Shown in pieces: positions 17,735-25,759 of a DNA stretch of 64,000 nucleotides. The notes under the pieces were generated by a model. The model saw nothing but the letters and a program-made list of their open reading frames with translations, made no database searches and was not told the DNA's origin. Every line of letters starts with the position of its first letter. Position 1 is the first letter of the stretch. The position numbers and the translations under genes are program-made. The stretch is from Epilithonimonas zeae (lineage in GTDB: Bacteria > Bacteroidota > Bacteroidia > Flavobacteriales > Weeksellaceae), in NCBI RefSeq assembly GCF_023278365.1, contig NZ_CP075338.1, positions 1,426,001-1,490,000 of the forward strand, given 5' to 3'.

Positions 17735-18181
17735 ATGTCCACCCACGAACTCCTCAACAAGGCCATAAAAATCGCTACCAAAGCCCATAAAAAGCAAACC
17801 GACAAATACGACGCACCATATCTGGGACACGTTTTCCGAGTAATGAATGCCGGCAAAACCATCGATGAAAAGATCGTCGGGATTCTTCACGATGTTGTAG
17901 AAGACAATCCAGATTATCCAATAGAATATCTGCGAGAAAAAGGCTTTCCTGAACACATTCTTGAAGCCATCGAATGTCTTACAAAAAGAGAAGAAGAGCA
18001 TCTGGATTATGATGCCTTTATTGCAAGAATTGAAAAAAGTCCGCTTGCAATTGCTGTAAAATTGAATGACTTAAGAGATAATATGGACTTAACAAGATGC
18101 ACAGAACTGCTGCAGGAAAAAGATTTGAAACGCTTCAACAAATATCTAAAAGCTTATCTCTATCTGTCTGAGAAATATTAG
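17735..18181 (+). CDS. HD-domain hydrolase resembling small (p)ppGpp hydrolases
   Basis: A 148-aa stand-alone HD protein. It has a His in APYLGHVFRVM (about 32), the metal motif HDVVED (about 53-58), and VKLNDLRDNMD (about 108-118), the arrangement seen in SpoT/MESH1-type alarmone hydrolases. There is no synthetase, TGS or ACT domain. Likely reaction: metal-dependent removal of the 3' pyrophosphate of ppGpp, or a related nucleotide. This is inferred from motif order. It is convergent with the DUF2490 gene. Confidence 0.75.
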   Translation: MSTHELLNKAIKIATKAHKKQTDKYDAPYLGHVFRVMNAGKTIDEKIVGILHDVVEDNPDYPIEYLREKGFPEHILEAIECLTKREEEHLDYDAFIARIEKSPLAIAVKLNDLRDNMDLTRCTELLQEKDLKRFNKYLKAYLYLSEKY

Positions 18182-18183
18182 TC

Positions 18184-18260
18184 TAAAAACTTTCTCTCGC
18201 AGATCTAGCTAATTCAGCAGATTTTAAATTTGCTTTATCTGCTAAATCTGCGAGAGTTTT
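18184..18260. repeat. Imperfect palindrome, CTCTCGCAGAT family (copy 1)
   Basis: Arms CTCTCGCAGAT (18194-18204) and ATCTGCGAGAG (18246-18256) match exactly. A second inner pair AGCAGAT / ATCTGCT also matches, and TTTT follows the right arm. It sits between convergent genes and probably ends both transcripts. A related copy is at 58735-58810. Confidence 0.75.
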
Positions 18261-18968
18261 CTAATCCACCATAGGAATCACAATATCCTTCTCGTCATCC
18301 GTTCCATCGATGGTGAAGTTGAGCGCAAAATAAAGAAAGTGAAAATTATCATTGCCTTTGGTGGAAAATTCTCTCTGGAACATATAACCCGTGGTTGCAG
18401 ACAATGTATGATTGAACTGATAACCAAAACCCGCAAAAGTCCGGTTTCGTTTAAAATTCGGGTCTTTCGGACCAAAGAATAATTCTTCAAAAGCATTCAT
18501 AAAGAAAGTTTCTTCCTGAACTTTTGGTTTGTTGATTGGTAAAGTTGCGCTCAGTCTGTAACGGAATCGGTTCGCTTCTGTATGTTCTCCAGTTTGACTC
18601 GCATAGAAAAACCGGTGTTCTGCCCTACCTCTGTGATCTAGCTTAAGCCTTCCAAATCTTTGCGTGAAAGTATATTGCAGCCATAGTCTGAATTCCTCCT
18701 GAGAAATCTTCATTTTCTCATAAGTTCCATATCTTCCAAGCCCAACAAATGCCTGATTATTTTTATTCAGATTATAACCAATCCCGCCCTTGGTCTCATA
18801 GTAATCAATGACTGTATAATCACGTCTGGCTCTGGTTTGGAGTTCCACATAAGCCATCCATTTCGGATCCATCTTATACGTAAAAGACATCATATTAAAA
18901 CCAGAAAGGTGATCCTGCCCCAACGCAAAAACACATAAAAACAGAAATACAAAACCAAGCTTTTTCAC
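18261..18968 (-). CDS. DUF2490 outer-membrane protein
   Basis: A 236-aa protein from a GTG at 18968, chosen because MKKLGFVFLFLCVFALGQ is then a clean signal peptide. The frame stays open to an ATG at 18998, which would put 10 odd residues in front. The mature part alternates hydrophobic and aromatic residues in strands with aromatic termini (beta-barrel-like) and carries the DUF2490 pattern (MAYVELQTRARRDYTVIDYY, RLKLDHRGRAEHRF, GFGYQFN). Function of the family is unknown. A -7 box lies at 18973-18980. Confidence 0.82.
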   Translation of the reverse strand: MKKLGFVFLFLCVFALGQDHLSGFNMMSFTYKMDPKWMAYVELQTRARRDYTVIDYYETKGGIGYNLNKNNQAFVGLGRYGTYEKMKISQEEFRLWLQYTFTQRFGRLKLDHRGRAEHRFFYASQTGEHTEANRFRYRLSATLPINKPKVQEETFFMNAFEELFFGPKDPNFKRNRTFAGFGYQFNHTLSATTGYMFQREFSTKGNDNFHFLYFALNFTIDGTDDEKDIVIPMVD

Positions 18969-18972
18969 GATG

Positions 18973-18980
18973 CAAAGATA
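18973..18980 (-). promoter_or_regulatory. -7 box for DUF2490 gene
   Basis: Minus-strand TATCTTTG lies inside the longer reading of the frame, which supports the GTG start at 18968 and implies a nearly leaderless mRNA. Confidence 0.4.
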
Positions 18981-19074
18981 ATCAAATACAACATTCATAA
19001 TAATAATTTTTTGGGCGTAACCCTTTGTTTTTGCTTATGAGCATTAATCACTAAAATCAACATTTCCAGTTCAG

Positions 19075-19318
19075 CAAAAACAAGCGGGTCGGGCTGTCCA
19101 ATACTATCTTTTTGTCCAGAACATATCACATCCAATAGCATTATTCCATAAGACAAAAAGGATATCCGTTACCATCCCTTACGCAACATTTACACAATCT
19201 AAAGTAACTTTCAACACAGAATCTTACGCAGCCCGACTTGAGCGGAAATCCTTTTTACGCAACGTAGTGGAGTGAAAAGATTGGGAGCGGAAGGCGGAAA
19301 TAGCTGCCCAAATTAAAT
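19075..19318. repeat. Composite dispersed repeat (CAGCCCGACTTGAGCGG family), inverted pair
   Basis: This 400-bp gene-free stretch carries two related units in opposite orientation. The right unit (19222-19314) runs CAGCCCGACTTGAGCGGAAA ... GGGAGCGGAAGGCGGAAATA ... AGCTGCCC. The left unit (19085-19186) starts GGGTCGGGCTGTCC, contains a TCTTTTTGTC ... GACAAAAAGGA hairpin and ends CCATCCCTTACGC, a degraded reverse-complement relative of the right unit. The right unit recurs at 51994-52147. No protein-coding frame is evident. This looks like a non-autonomous mobile or structural repeat. Confidence 0.7.
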
Positions 19319-19324
19319 CACAAA

Positions 19325-19355
19325 AAAACCTTTCAACAGAATTGAAAGGTTTTAT
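19325..19355 (-). terminator. Terminator after the PDH E2 gene
   Basis: AACCTTTCAA / TTGAAAGGTT is a 10-bp stem with A and T tracts, downstream of the E2 stop on the minus strand. Confidence 0.85.
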
Positions 19356-19376
19356 AAATATTTCGAATATATTATT

Positions 19377-21002
19377 CTATCCTAATAAAAGCGTCAACGG
19401 ACTTTCCAGGTAAGTTCTCAACGTTTGCAAGAACTGAGCTCCTGTTGCCCCATCGATTACTCTGTGGTCACAAGCCAAAGACAACTTCATTGTATTTCCA
19501 ACAACGATTTGTCCGTTTTTCACAATTGGTTTTTCAATAATCGCTCCTACAGATAAGATCGCAGAATTCGGTTGATTAATGATTGAAGTGAAAGTCTCGA
19601 TTCCGAACATTCCAAGATTAGAAACAGAGAAAGTAGAACCTTCCATTTCGTTAGCTTTAAGCGCTTTGGTTTTAGCTCTTCCAGCCATATCCTTCACTGC
19701 TGCAGAAATCTCGTTATAGTTCATATAATCTGTATTTTTCAATACAGGAACCACTAATCCGTCTGGAACCGCCACTGCTACACCAACGTTGATATTTCCG
19801 TGGTGAACTATTTTATCGCCAGCCCAAGAAGAATTAACTTGTGGATGTTTTCTCAATGCTACTGCAACCGCTTTGATAACCATATCGTTGAAAGATACTT
19901 TCGTATCCGGAACGCTGTTCATCTCTTTTCTAGCTTCGATGGCTTTATCCATATTGATTTCAACCGTCAAATAGTAATGTGGCGCAGTGAATTTACTTTC
20001 TGCCAATCTCTTTGCGATGATGTTTCTCATCTGAGAGTTTGGCGTTTCAGAATCTTCACCCGGCGTGAATGCTACACTTGGCTGTGCAGATACTGCTTTT
20101 GGAGCAGATGCCGCAGCGGCTGGTTGTGCAGAAGGCTGATAGTTTTCAACATCTTTCTTCACGATTCTACCGTTTTCACCAGAACCTTTGATTCCGGAAA
20201 AATCAATTCCTTTATCCTGAGCAATTTTCTTAGCTAATGGAGAAATAGCCACTCTATCGCCAGTAGAAGAAGCTGCAACTGGTGCAGACTCTTGTTTCTC
20301 TTCTGCTTTGGTTTCAGCCTTAGTTTCAGTTTTTGGAGCAGCAGCTTTTTTGCCACCTCCGGAAACGACACCAGAAACATCTGTTCCTGCTGGACCAATG
20401 ATTGCTAAAATTTTATCCACTTCTGCTGCATCGCCTTCGCTAACACCTTGGTATAATAATGTTCCGTTGAATTCTGATTCGAAATCCTGAACCGCTTTAT
20501 CGGTTTCGATTTCTGCAAGGATATCACCTTCTTTCACAGCATCGCCAACGTTCTTTTGCCATTTAGCCACTTTACCTTCCGTCATTGTATCAGAAAGACG
20601 AGGCATTGTGATCACTTCTACACCGTCAGGAATATCAGCTGAACCAGCACCTTCATCAGCAGTTTCTACAGATGTAGATTCGCCTTGAGTTTTAGTTTCT
20701 TCTTCAGATTTCTTTTCTTCAGTTTTTGCTGCACCACCACCGATAAGACTAGAAATATCTTCTCCTTCTTTACCGATAATTGCCAAAACCGAATCTACAG
20801 GAGCTTGTGCACCTTCTTCTACACCGACATATAAAAGCGTTCCGTTAATTTCGGATTCGAAATCCTGAACTGCTTTATCAGTTTCGATTTCTGCAAGGAT
20901 ATCGCCTTCTTTTACAGCGTCGCCTACTTTTTTGTGCCATTTTGAAACTTTGCCTTCCGTCATCGTATCAGACAAACGGGGCATCGTAATTACTTCTGCC
21001 AT
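19377..21002 (-). CDS. pdhC: Pyruvate dehydrogenase E2, dihydrolipoyl acetyltransferase
   Basis: A 541-aa core subunit with two near-identical lipoyl domains (residues about 1-80 and 130-210, each with the ETDKAVQDFES lipoylation loop), Ala/Pro/Lys linkers, an E1/E3-binding domain (AISPLAKKIAQDKGIDFSGI, about 252-290) and a catalytic acyltransferase domain ending LACDHRVIDGATGAQF. It accepts the acetyl group from E1 and gives acetyl-CoA. It follows the E1 alpha gene after an 87-bp gap and is presumably in one transcript. E1 beta and E3 are not in this window. Confidence 0.96.
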   Translation of the reverse strand: MAEVITMPRLSDTMTEGKVSKWHKKVGDAVKEGDILAEIETDKAVQDFESEINGTLLYVGVEEGAQAPVDSVLAIIGKEGEDISSLIGGGAAKTEEKKSEEETKTQGESTSVETADEGAGSADIPDGVEVITMPRLSDTMTEGKVAKWQKNVGDAVKEGDILAEIETDKAVQDFESEFNGTLLYQGVSEGDAAEVDKILAIIGPAGTDVSGVVSGGGKKAAAPKTETKAETKAEEKQESAPVAASSTGDRVAISPLAKKIAQDKGIDFSGIKGSGENGRIVKKDVENYQPSAQPAAAASAPKAVSAQPSVAFTPGEDSETPNSQMRNIIAKRLAESKFTAPHYYLTVEINMDKAIEARKEMNSVPDTKVSFNDMVIKAVAVALRKHPQVNSSWAGDKIVHHGNINVGVAVAVPDGLVVPVLKNTDYMNYNEISAAVKDMAGRAKTKALKANEMEGSTFSVSNLGMFGIETFTSIINQPNSAILSVGAIIEKPIVKNGQIVVGNTMKLSLACDHRVIDGATGAQFLQTLRTYLESPLTLLLG

Positions 21003-21089
21003 AATTTTTATGTGTTAATTTGATAATGAGATGATGCGGTGAGAATTAGTTAAAACAAATCAACCTATCTTCACATCATCAAATCGTTA

Positions 21090-22094
21090 TTAATTATTTT
21101 CTAACTTGTTGATGAATGGATAATCCGGAGTAGAATATACATAATCGTAAAGAAGATTTGCATCCGGATATGGAGAATTTTCCATAAACTCTACACACTC
21201 TTCCACAAACTCTCTAGATTTCTCATCCATAGCTTCCAACTCTTGTTCAGTAGCCCATTTGTTTTCCAAGATTCTGCTTTTCACAATCTCGATTGGATCT
21301 TCTAACTTGTATTGTGCTACTTCGTCCTTGCTTCTGTAAGGCTCAGCATCTGACATAGAGTGACCTCTGTAACGGTAAGTTCTAGCCTCGATGAAAGTTG
21401 GTCCGTCTCCTCTTCTTGCTCTTTCGATAGCCTCGTAAGCCGCTTCTGCTACTTTCTCCGGATCCATCGCATCTACAGGAAGACAAGGCATCTCGTATCC
21501 TAATCCTAATTTATAGATATCTTCGTGATTAGCCGTTCTCTTAACAGAAGTTCCCATCGCATAACCGTTGTTCTCACAAACGAAAACTACAGGAAGTTTC
21601 CAGTTCATTGCCATATTGAAAGTCTCGTGAAGCGAACCTTGACGTACTGCACCATCTCCCATAAAACAAATGTTCACTGCTTTTCTGTCAAAATATTTGT
21701 CTGCGAAAGCAATACCAGCTCCCAAAGGAATCTGACCACCTACAATACCGTGACCTCCATAGAAACGGTGCTCTTTGCTGAAAATGTGCATAGAACCTCC
21801 CATACCCTGAGATGTTCCAGTTGCTTTTCCACAAAGTTCTGCCATAATTCTTTTCGGGTCAACGCCCATTGCCATTGGATGGATGTGGCATCTGTATGCC
21901 GTAATCATACTGTCCTTCGACATGTCCATTGCGTGGGTAAAACCTGCAGGAATTGCCTCCTGACCGTTATATAAATGTAAAAAACCTCTGATTTTTTGTT
22001 TTAAATAAAGAGAACGGCATTTGTCTTCAAACCTTCTCCACATCGTCATTTCTTCATACCATTTAAGGTAGACTTCTTTAGAAAATTCTTTCAT
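21090..22094 (-). CDS. pdhA: Pyruvate dehydrogenase E1 component, alpha subunit
   Basis: A 334-aa thiamine diphosphate-binding alpha subunit. The TPP motif runs GDGAVRQGSLHETFNMAM...NNGY (about 161-194). Phosphorylation-site-like TYRYRGHSMSDAEPYR is also typical of PdhA. It decarboxylates pyruvate and reductively acetylates the E2 lipoyl arm with the beta subunit, whose gene lies elsewhere. It is the first gene of the pdhA-pdhC unit, with a -7 box 20 bases before its ATG. Confidence 0.97.
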   Translation of the reverse strand: MKEFSKEVYLKWYEEMTMWRRFEDKCRSLYLKQKIRGFLHLYNGQEAIPAGFTHAMDMSKDSMITAYRCHIHPMAMGVDPKRIMAELCGKATGTSQGMGGSMHIFSKEHRFYGGHGIVGGQIPLGAGIAFADKYFDRKAVNICFMGDGAVRQGSLHETFNMAMNWKLPVVFVCENNGYAMGTSVKRTANHEDIYKLGLGYEMPCLPVDAMDPEKVAEAAYEAIERARRGDGPTFIEARTYRYRGHSMSDAEPYRSKDEVAQYKLEDPIEIVKSRILENKWATEQELEAMDEKSREFVEECVEFMENSPYPDANLLYDYVYSTPDYPFINKLENN

Positions 22095-22114
22095 TGTAAT
22101 TTCGAAATATGTAG

Positions 22115-22122
22115 CAAAAATA
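22115..22122 (-). promoter_or_regulatory. -7 box for pdhA-pdhC
   Basis: Minus-strand TATTTTTG fits TAnnTTTG, 20 bases upstream of the pdhA ATG. Confidence 0.5.
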
Positions 22123-22300
22123 AGAAAAAAAATCTTTCTCTATTGTATGCATATTATCATATTTTTTAAAGAATAGAAATCATTAAGTATAATTAATATA
22201 GAAAATTACGCAATCGTTTGCGCAGTCATTGAAGTTAATTCAATTCTATTCGTTTTTGCAAATTAATAATTTTTGTATATTGAAATCGAAATTTTTATGA

Positions 22301-22900
22301 ATGGAAATCAAAAACCCTGCTATTATCTCTATCTCGAAAGTGATTTCGAATTTCTTCAACCCTTTGGTTTCATTGGTTATTTACTTTTTTTATTACAGTT
22401 ATAAAAATTATACTTGGGAAGAAGCCTCGAAGAAATTTCTCCCAATTTTACTCTTGCTGATTATTCCCATTGCCATCTGGATTTACAGGAATGTAAAAAA
22501 CGGGAATTATACCAATATGGACGTTTCTAACCGGAAGCAACGTCACTCACTTTACATTTTTATTATTATCGCAACCGTTATTTTCTTAGGAGTTGATTTT
22601 TATCTGCACAAGGAAATGGACTGGACGATTTTTATGCTCTGCATCTTATTAATATTAATGCAAGCCAGTAATTTTTTCATCAAAAGTTCGATGCATACAA
22701 GTCTTAATATTTATGTAGCAGCTTTGTTTTTTGCAATAGAACCTGCGATTGGAATTTTTTGGTTTATATTGTCGATCATCATCGGAATTACAAGAATTAT
22801 TTTGAAAAGACACACACCGAAAGAAGTTTTTTCTGGTGCATCAATCGCCATATTTGTATCTTTAATTTACCTTATAATGGTAAAAGCTATTATTTTTTAA
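22301..22900 (+). CDS. PAP2-like membrane phosphatase
   Basis: A 199-aa protein with about five membrane helices. The three acid-phosphatase motif regions can be read in degraded form: NRKQRHSLY (K/R-rich motif 1), SSMHTSLN (motif 2, PSGH-like, with the His) and RIILKRHTPKEVFSG (motif 3, R...H...V.G). The family hydrolyses lipid phosphates such as undecaprenyl diphosphate. Motif 1 lacks the usual terminal Pro, so activity is likely but not certain. It is followed 11 bp later by a BlaI-type repressor gene. Confidence 0.72.
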   Translation: MEIKNPAIISISKVISNFFNPLVSLVIYFFYYSYKNYTWEEASKKFLPILLLLIIPIAIWIYRNVKNGNYTNMDVSNRKQRHSLYIFIIIATVIFLGVDFYLHKEMDWTIFMLCILLILMQASNFFIKSSMHTSLNIYVAALFFAIEPAIGIFWFILSIIIGITRIILKRHTPKEVFSGASIAIFVSLIYLIMVKAIIF

Positions 22901-22911
22901 TCTAAACTTTT

Positions 22912-23391
22912 ATGATACTACAATCTTTAACGCCTTCTGAAGAAGAAATTATGCAGCTCATTTGGAACAAGGGAGAAATCTACTTTCGAGAATTGATGGA
23001 TATTTTTCCAGAACCAAAACCTCATCAAAATACAGTTTCCACGTTCCTGAAAATTCTTGTCGAAAAACATTATTTGTCGACGGAAAAGCAAGGCAGAATT
23101 TATCTTTACAGACCTGCTGTAGAATTTGTAGAATACCGAAAATTTGTATTGAAAAGGTTTTTAGAAAATTATTTTAACAATTCCGGAGGCGAACTTTTCA
23201 ATGTTTTATTGGATGAGGAATTAATAACTTCAGCAGACTTTGAGAATTTAATCAAATCAAGAACGGTTTTCGCATCAAAAAAGCCAGAGCAGGACAATCA
23301 TATTCAGAATTTTATCAAAGAAATAACCAGCGATAAAAAAACCAAGAAAAAGGAGAAGGACAAAAAGAAGAAAAAAGATAAGAAGAAGTAA
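22912..23391 (+). CDS. BlaI/MecI/CopY-family regulator with polylysine tail
   Basis: A 159-aa winged-helix repressor. LTPSEEEIMQLIWNKGEI and HQNTVSTFLKILVEKHYL (recognition helix and wing) are the BlaI/MecI hallmark. Residues 137-159 are almost all lysine (KKTKKKEKDKKKKKDKKK). The usual BlaR1/M56 metalloprotease sensor is not adjacent; upstream is PAP2, downstream a DUF4153 membrane protein 26 bp away. How the signal reaches it is therefore unclear. It probably controls these neighbours. Confidence 0.9.
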   Translation: MILQSLTPSEEEIMQLIWNKGEIYFRELMDIFPEPKPHQNTVSTFLKILVEKHYLSTEKQGRIYLYRPAVEFVEYRKFVLKRFLENYFNNSGGELFNVLLDEELITSADFENLIKSRTVFASKKPEQDNHIQNFIKEITSDKKTKKKEKDKKKKKDKKK

Positions 23392-23417
23392 AATCTCTTA
23401 ATTAAAAACTCAACCAA

Positions 23418-25214
23418 ATGATTCAAAAATTAAACGAAATATTCGGGAAGGCTTTGTATGCAATTCGGCAATATCCTTTGGTTTTGCTGATGGCATTATC
23501 GGCTTCAGTTTGCCTGATGTTCATTGCTGAAGAAAACTTCCGAACCAGCGAAAAGGTTTTCACTTTAACTAAATTCACTTTAGTTTTCTGTCTTGGGATT
23601 TCATTAATGTTTGGCCTGAAAATACTTTCACAAAGAATCGGAAAACAGTTATTATTGGAACTTGGCGGAATTGTTTTTCTTATTCTCCTCTATTTTATTT
23701 TACCAAAATTAGAGAAAGACTTTACAGAGGTTTATGCATTTTTGCTCGTTCCAACTTATATTTTATCTCATCTTTTTGTTTCATTTGCTGCATTTTTCAG
23801 GAAGAAAACCGAAATGGATTTTTGGCAATACAACAAGAATCTTTTCATCAATATTTTCCTTACAGCGGTTTTCACGGGCGTTTTGACTGGCGGTGTAGAA
23901 TTAGCCATCGTTGCAGTAGACCAGCTTTTTGATTTTAATTTTAATGATAAAATTTATCTCAGAGTATTTTACTTATTAGCCATTTTCGGGAGCAGTCTCA
24001 TCTTTTTATTATTTGATGAAAAAGGATTAGAATATCTTGAAAAAGAGGGCACTTATCCTGTTGTTCTGAAGTTTTTTACACAATACATTCTTATTCCTCT
24101 CCTTATAATATATGTTGTCATCTTATATTTCTATTCGGGAAAAATTCTGTTGAATTGGGAACTGCCTCGTGGTTGGGTTTCGTATCTGGTTCTCGCATAC
24201 TCTATCGTTGGGATTTTAGCCATTTTATTGGTTCATCCTTTGAAAGAAAATTCTGCAAAATCGTGGGTTAAGATGTTCTCCAAGATTTTTTATTTTACCT
24301 TGATTCCTTTATTGATTTTGTTATTCACAGCAATTTTCACAAGGATTTTGGAATACGGATATACCGAACCAAGATATTACGTTTTACTTCTTTCCATTTG
24401 GCTGGTAACTGTGATGTTATATTTTATCTTTAATAAAAATCAGAATATCAAATTCATCCCAATCAGTCTTTTTGTTTTTGGATTATTTTCTTTGATTTTT
24501 CCTTATTTCAATACATTTTCGGTGGCTAAAAGAAGTCAAGAAAATCAATTGATGAAGGTTTTGACTGATAACAAATTATTAACCCCGAACCAAAAAATCA
24601 ACTTCAAAAAACCGGTTGCAGACAGCGTTGTGACAAAAATCGGAAACGAGTTCGTGTTTCTTATCAAGAGAAATGACAAAGATTTTTTACTAAATTTAAT
24701 TGACACTAAAAAAAGTAAAGACCTTGCCAAAAACATTAATGAAAACAATTTCTGGAGCGCCAATTCTGATATTTATTATAGTTTTTCTAATATCAAGAAA
24801 ACGACTAAATACGATTCTGATTATGACAGATTAGAAGTGATATCTGACAAAAAAATCATCGAGGTAAAAGATTATGATTACGTTTTATATTTCAACAGAT
24901 ACAATCATAGTGATAAAAAAATTGGTAATGATAATTTTGAAATCTATGACAGAGTTACTGATGAAAACCCTCAGTTCAAAGTCATTTTAAATTCTGATGA
25001 AGAAGCTGATTTTTCTTCATTAATAAAAGATTTGTTTAAAAAATACAGAGGAAAAGCTGGCAAAGTCAACGTTCCGGAGATTTCTACGGAAGCCGATCTT
25101 GGCAATTATCATCTGAAAATGATCCTAGGAAGTTTTTCAATAGAACAATACAGGAGCAATACTTATCCAAATGTAAGTTATGATGATGCTTACTTGCTAA
25201 TCCGAAAAAAATAA
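23418..25214 (+). CDS. DUF4153-family membrane protein
   Basis: A 598-aa integral membrane protein. Eleven or so hydrophobic helices fill the first 370 residues, and a soluble C-terminal domain of about 220 residues follows. The pattern matches DUF4153 proteins of Bacteroidota, function unknown. Together with the PAP2 and BlaI genes it forms a compact same-strand unit ending in a strong terminator. The C-terminal domain begins near SVAKRSQENQ and is basic and lysine-rich. Confidence 0.75.
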   Translation: MIQKLNEIFGKALYAIRQYPLVLLMALSASVCLMFIAEENFRTSEKVFTLTKFTLVFCLGISLMFGLKILSQRIGKQLLLELGGIVFLILLYFILPKLEKDFTEVYAFLLVPTYILSHLFVSFAAFFRKKTEMDFWQYNKNLFINIFLTAVFTGVLTGGVELAIVAVDQLFDFNFNDKIYLRVFYLLAIFGSSLIFLLFDEKGLEYLEKEGTYPVVLKFFTQYILIPLLIIYVVILYFYSGKILLNWELPRGWVSYLVLAYSIVGILAILLVHPLKENSAKSWVKMFSKIFYFTLIPLLILLFTAIFTRILEYGYTEPRYYVLLLSIWLVTVMLYFIFNKNQNIKFIPISLFVFGLFSLIFPYFNTFSVAKRSQENQLMKVLTDNKLLTPNQKINFKKPVADSVVTKIGNEFVFLIKRNDKDFLLNLIDTKKSKDLAKNINENNFWSANSDIYYSFSNIKKTTKYDSDYDRLEVISDKKIIEVKDYDYVLYFNRYNHSDKKIGNDNFEIYDRVTDENPQFKVILNSDEEADFSSLIKDLFKKYRGKAGKVNVPEISTEADLGNYHLKMILGSFSIEQYRSNTYPNVSYDDAYLLIRKK

Positions 25215-25216
25215 AA

Positions 25217-25247
25217 AAAAGCGATCAAAATTTGATCGCTTCTATTT
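25217..25247. terminator. Bidirectional terminator
   Basis: GCGATCAAAA / TTTTGATCGC-type stem (AAGCGATCAAA, ATTTGATCGCTT) with A and T runs lies between convergent genes. Confidence 0.88.
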
Positions 25248-25262
25248 TTTCCAATTGTAAGA

Positions 25263-25595
25263 TTACCAACGGTTTCCACCTCCACGGTTTCCGCCTCTAT
25301 CTCCACCTCCGTAGCCACCGCCACGGTTGTTATCAAAAGATCTTCTTGGCTTCTCTTCTCTTGGTCTTGCTTCTGTTACGTTAAGAATTTTTCCGTTCAA
25401 TTCTTTTTGGTTTAATGCCTCAACAGCTTGTTTGCCTTCAGCATCACCCATTTCTACGAAACCAAATCCTTTTGATCTCCCAGTGTCTCTGTCAGTGATA
25501 ATCTTTGCAGAAGATACTTCCCCAAATTCTTCGAATAATTCTTGCAACTGATAATCCTTAGTTGCGTAATTGATGTTTGAAACAAAAATGTTCAT
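25263..25595 (-). CDS. RNA-binding protein with RRM and Gly-rich tail
   Basis: A 110-aa protein from the ATG at 25595. The frame is open further upstream, but that part is hydrophobic, lacks family similarity and would reach the next gene, so it is excluded. One RRM has RNP2 IFVSNI (residues 2-7) and RNP1 RSKGFGFVEM (about 42-51). A tail of GG, RGG and NRGGG repeats follows. Such cold-inducible glycine-rich RNA chaperones stabilise mRNA. Confidence 0.93.
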   Translation of the reverse strand: MNIFVSNINYATKDYQLQELFEEFGEVSSAKIITDRDTGRSKGFGFVEMGDAEGKQAVEALNQKELNGKILNVTEARPREEKPRRSFDNNRGGGYGGGDRGGNRGGGNRW

Positions 25596-25759
25596 TTTAA
25601 AAAAAATTAAGTTATAAAAAATTGTTGTTTTAAAATTATAGATAAGGAAAAACAACAAAATGAAGATTATTGATTTCAAATATAATTTGGTGCAAGGTAC
25701 GATTATTTTTGAATAATCAATAACTTCTTTATTAAATTTAAAAATTAATATACAAAAGC

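Noticed and set aside
18969-18998. DUF2490 protein starting at ATG 18998
   Set aside because: The first 10 residues break the signal peptide, and a -7 box (18973-18980) falls within them.
19075-19318. Insertion sequence with transposase
   Set aside because: No open frame of any length in either unit resembles a transposase; only conserved blocks and hairpins are present.
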